This document shows positions 63,683 to 64,000 of a stretch of 64,000 nucleotides of DNA, one piece after another. The DNA is taken from contig CAVSAT010000004.1 of the NCBI GenBank assembly GCA_963726005.1, forward strand, positions 248,001 to 312,000, given 5' to 3'. How positions within the stretch are numbered: position 1 is the stretch's first letter; each line of letters begins with the position of its first letter. The position numbers were made by a program, and so were the translations under genes. The notes beneath the pieces are model-generated. The model was not told where the DNA came from, searched no databases, and was given only the letters and a program-made list of their open reading frames with translations. Source of the DNA: Bog-473 sp963726005 (GTDB lineage: Bacteria > Actinomycetota > Acidimicrobiia > Acidimicrobiales > RAAP-2).

Positions 63683-64000
63683 ATGGCCGAGACGGCGAGA
63701 CGGCAGATGGCCCTGGTCGGGTTCATGCAGGCGGGGAACGCGACCGTCTACGCCGGCTCGTGGCGGCATCCCGCCACCGAGCACGGGTTCCTCCAGGCGG
63801 GCTACTACGAGAAGCTGGGCCGGACGCTCGAGGACGGCTGCTTCGACCTCATGTTCTTCGACGACCGCCTCGCCATGCCGGGCATCTACGGGGGGTCGGT
63901 GGCAGAGGCGGTCCGCACCGGTGCGCGTCCGGTGAAGCTCGACCTCAGCGTGGTGCTCGGGATCGTGGCCGCGGTGACACGGCACATCGGGCTGGGCGCC
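63683..64000 (+). CDS. Luciferase-like flavin-dependent monooxygenase (3' partial)
   Basis: The first 106 residues of a luciferase-like monooxygenase, cut by the window end. MALVGFMQAGNATVYAGSW, then TLEDGCFDLMFFDDRLAMPG and VTRHIGLGA resemble the NtaA/SnaA/DszA group, which uses FMNH2 from a separate reductase. The start is ATG 63683, after AGGGGAG. It is divergent from the GntR regulator. The family is about 440 residues, so about 330 residues are missing. The FMN reductase-like protein at 53816 could supply it, but the distance makes this only a suggestion. Confidence 0.88.
   Translation, partial: MAETARRQMALVGFMQAGNATVYAGSWRHPATEHGFLQAGYYEKLGRTLEDGCFDLMFFDDRLAMPGIYGGSVAEAVRTGARPVKLDLSVVLGIVAAVTRHIGLGA

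Noticed and set aside
1..64000. CRISPR arrays, tRNA, rRNA, insertion sequences and attachment sites
   Set aside because: No regularly spaced repeats, tRNA-like cloverleaf, transposase or integrase, or terminal inverted repeats were seen when reading both strands. Short tRNAs could still be missed by eye.

Overview
The window is 64 kb of dense, very GC-rich DNA. Codons almost always end in G or C, many starts are GTG, stop and start codons often overlap (ATGA, GTGA, TGATG), and many genes belong to actinobacterial acyl-CoA families. This fits a soil or aquatic actinobacterium, perhaps Acidimicrobiia- or Mycobacteriales-like, but I cannot place it more closely. I see no rRNA, tRNA, CRISPR array, transposase, phage gene or plasmid function. 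Nearly everything is catabolic: acyl-CoA dehydrogenases (7), amidohydrolase-2 proteins (5), SDRs (5), CoA ligases, class III CoA transferases, enoyl-CoA hydratases, thioesterases, a P450, a Rieske oxygenase, a Baeyer-Villiger monooxygenase, a branched-chain-type ABC importer and a cobalamin-dependent acyl-CoA mutase. The window looks like a degradation island for hydrophobic carboxylic, alicyclic or branched compounds.

Layout. 1-4.95 kb: end of a 2-oxoacid dehydrogenase E1 beta gene, an acyl-CoA dehydrogenase, a class II aldolase, an SDR and an amidohydrolase. 5-11 kb: oxygenase block (cyclase-family hydrolase, Baeyer-Villiger monooxygenase, Rieske oxygenase, SnoaL-like protein, SDR, AhpD-like protein). 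11-14.2 kb: exported beta-propeller protein, amidohydrolase, DoxX protein. 14.3-19.9 kb: leftward SDR, CoA transferase, quinone oxidoreductase, and an APH-kinase/acyl-CoA dehydrogenase pair facing a TetR gene. 20.8-23.4 kb: SDR, HSL-type esterase, thioesterase. 23.6-31.1 kb: aldehyde dehydrogenase, P450, amidohydrolase, paired acyl-CoA dehydrogenases and an alpha/beta hydrolase. 31.2-38.9 kb: TetR, DUF35-thiolase, two amidohydrolases, a methylmalonate-semialdehyde dehydrogenase and a hydratase. 39.1-44.2 kb: Liv-type importer. 44.2-47.9 kb: hydratase, DUF427 proteins, SDR. 48-50.6 kb: MarR plus a two-subunit isobutyryl-CoA-mutase-like enzyme. 50.7-54.3 kb: redox genes. 54.4-64 kb: two CoA ligases, a CoA transferase, three acyl-CoA dehydrogenases, a hydratase, a GntR regulator and the start of a flavin monooxygenase.

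Two repeated palindromic sites tie the island together. Eight copies of a 20-bp element close to TATTGACGTCGANGTCANNN lie just upstream of an amidohydrolase (three times), a CoA transferase, the aldehyde dehydrogenase/P450 operon, the DUF35-thiolase, the importer, and a ligase/acyl-CoA dehydrogenase pair. Three copies of a second element close to GTACCGACCGGTYRGTAY lie at the cyclase/amidohydrolase and Rieske/BVMO divergent promoters and before the importer's binding-protein gene. I infer a dispersed uptake-activation-oxidation regulon that I do not recognise as a described one.

Caution: at least a dozen genes carry what look like single-base frameshifts, usually in or beside G/C runs, with conserved protein continuing in another frame. 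This looks more like residual sequencing error than decay. Those genes are annotated as single CDSs across the break.
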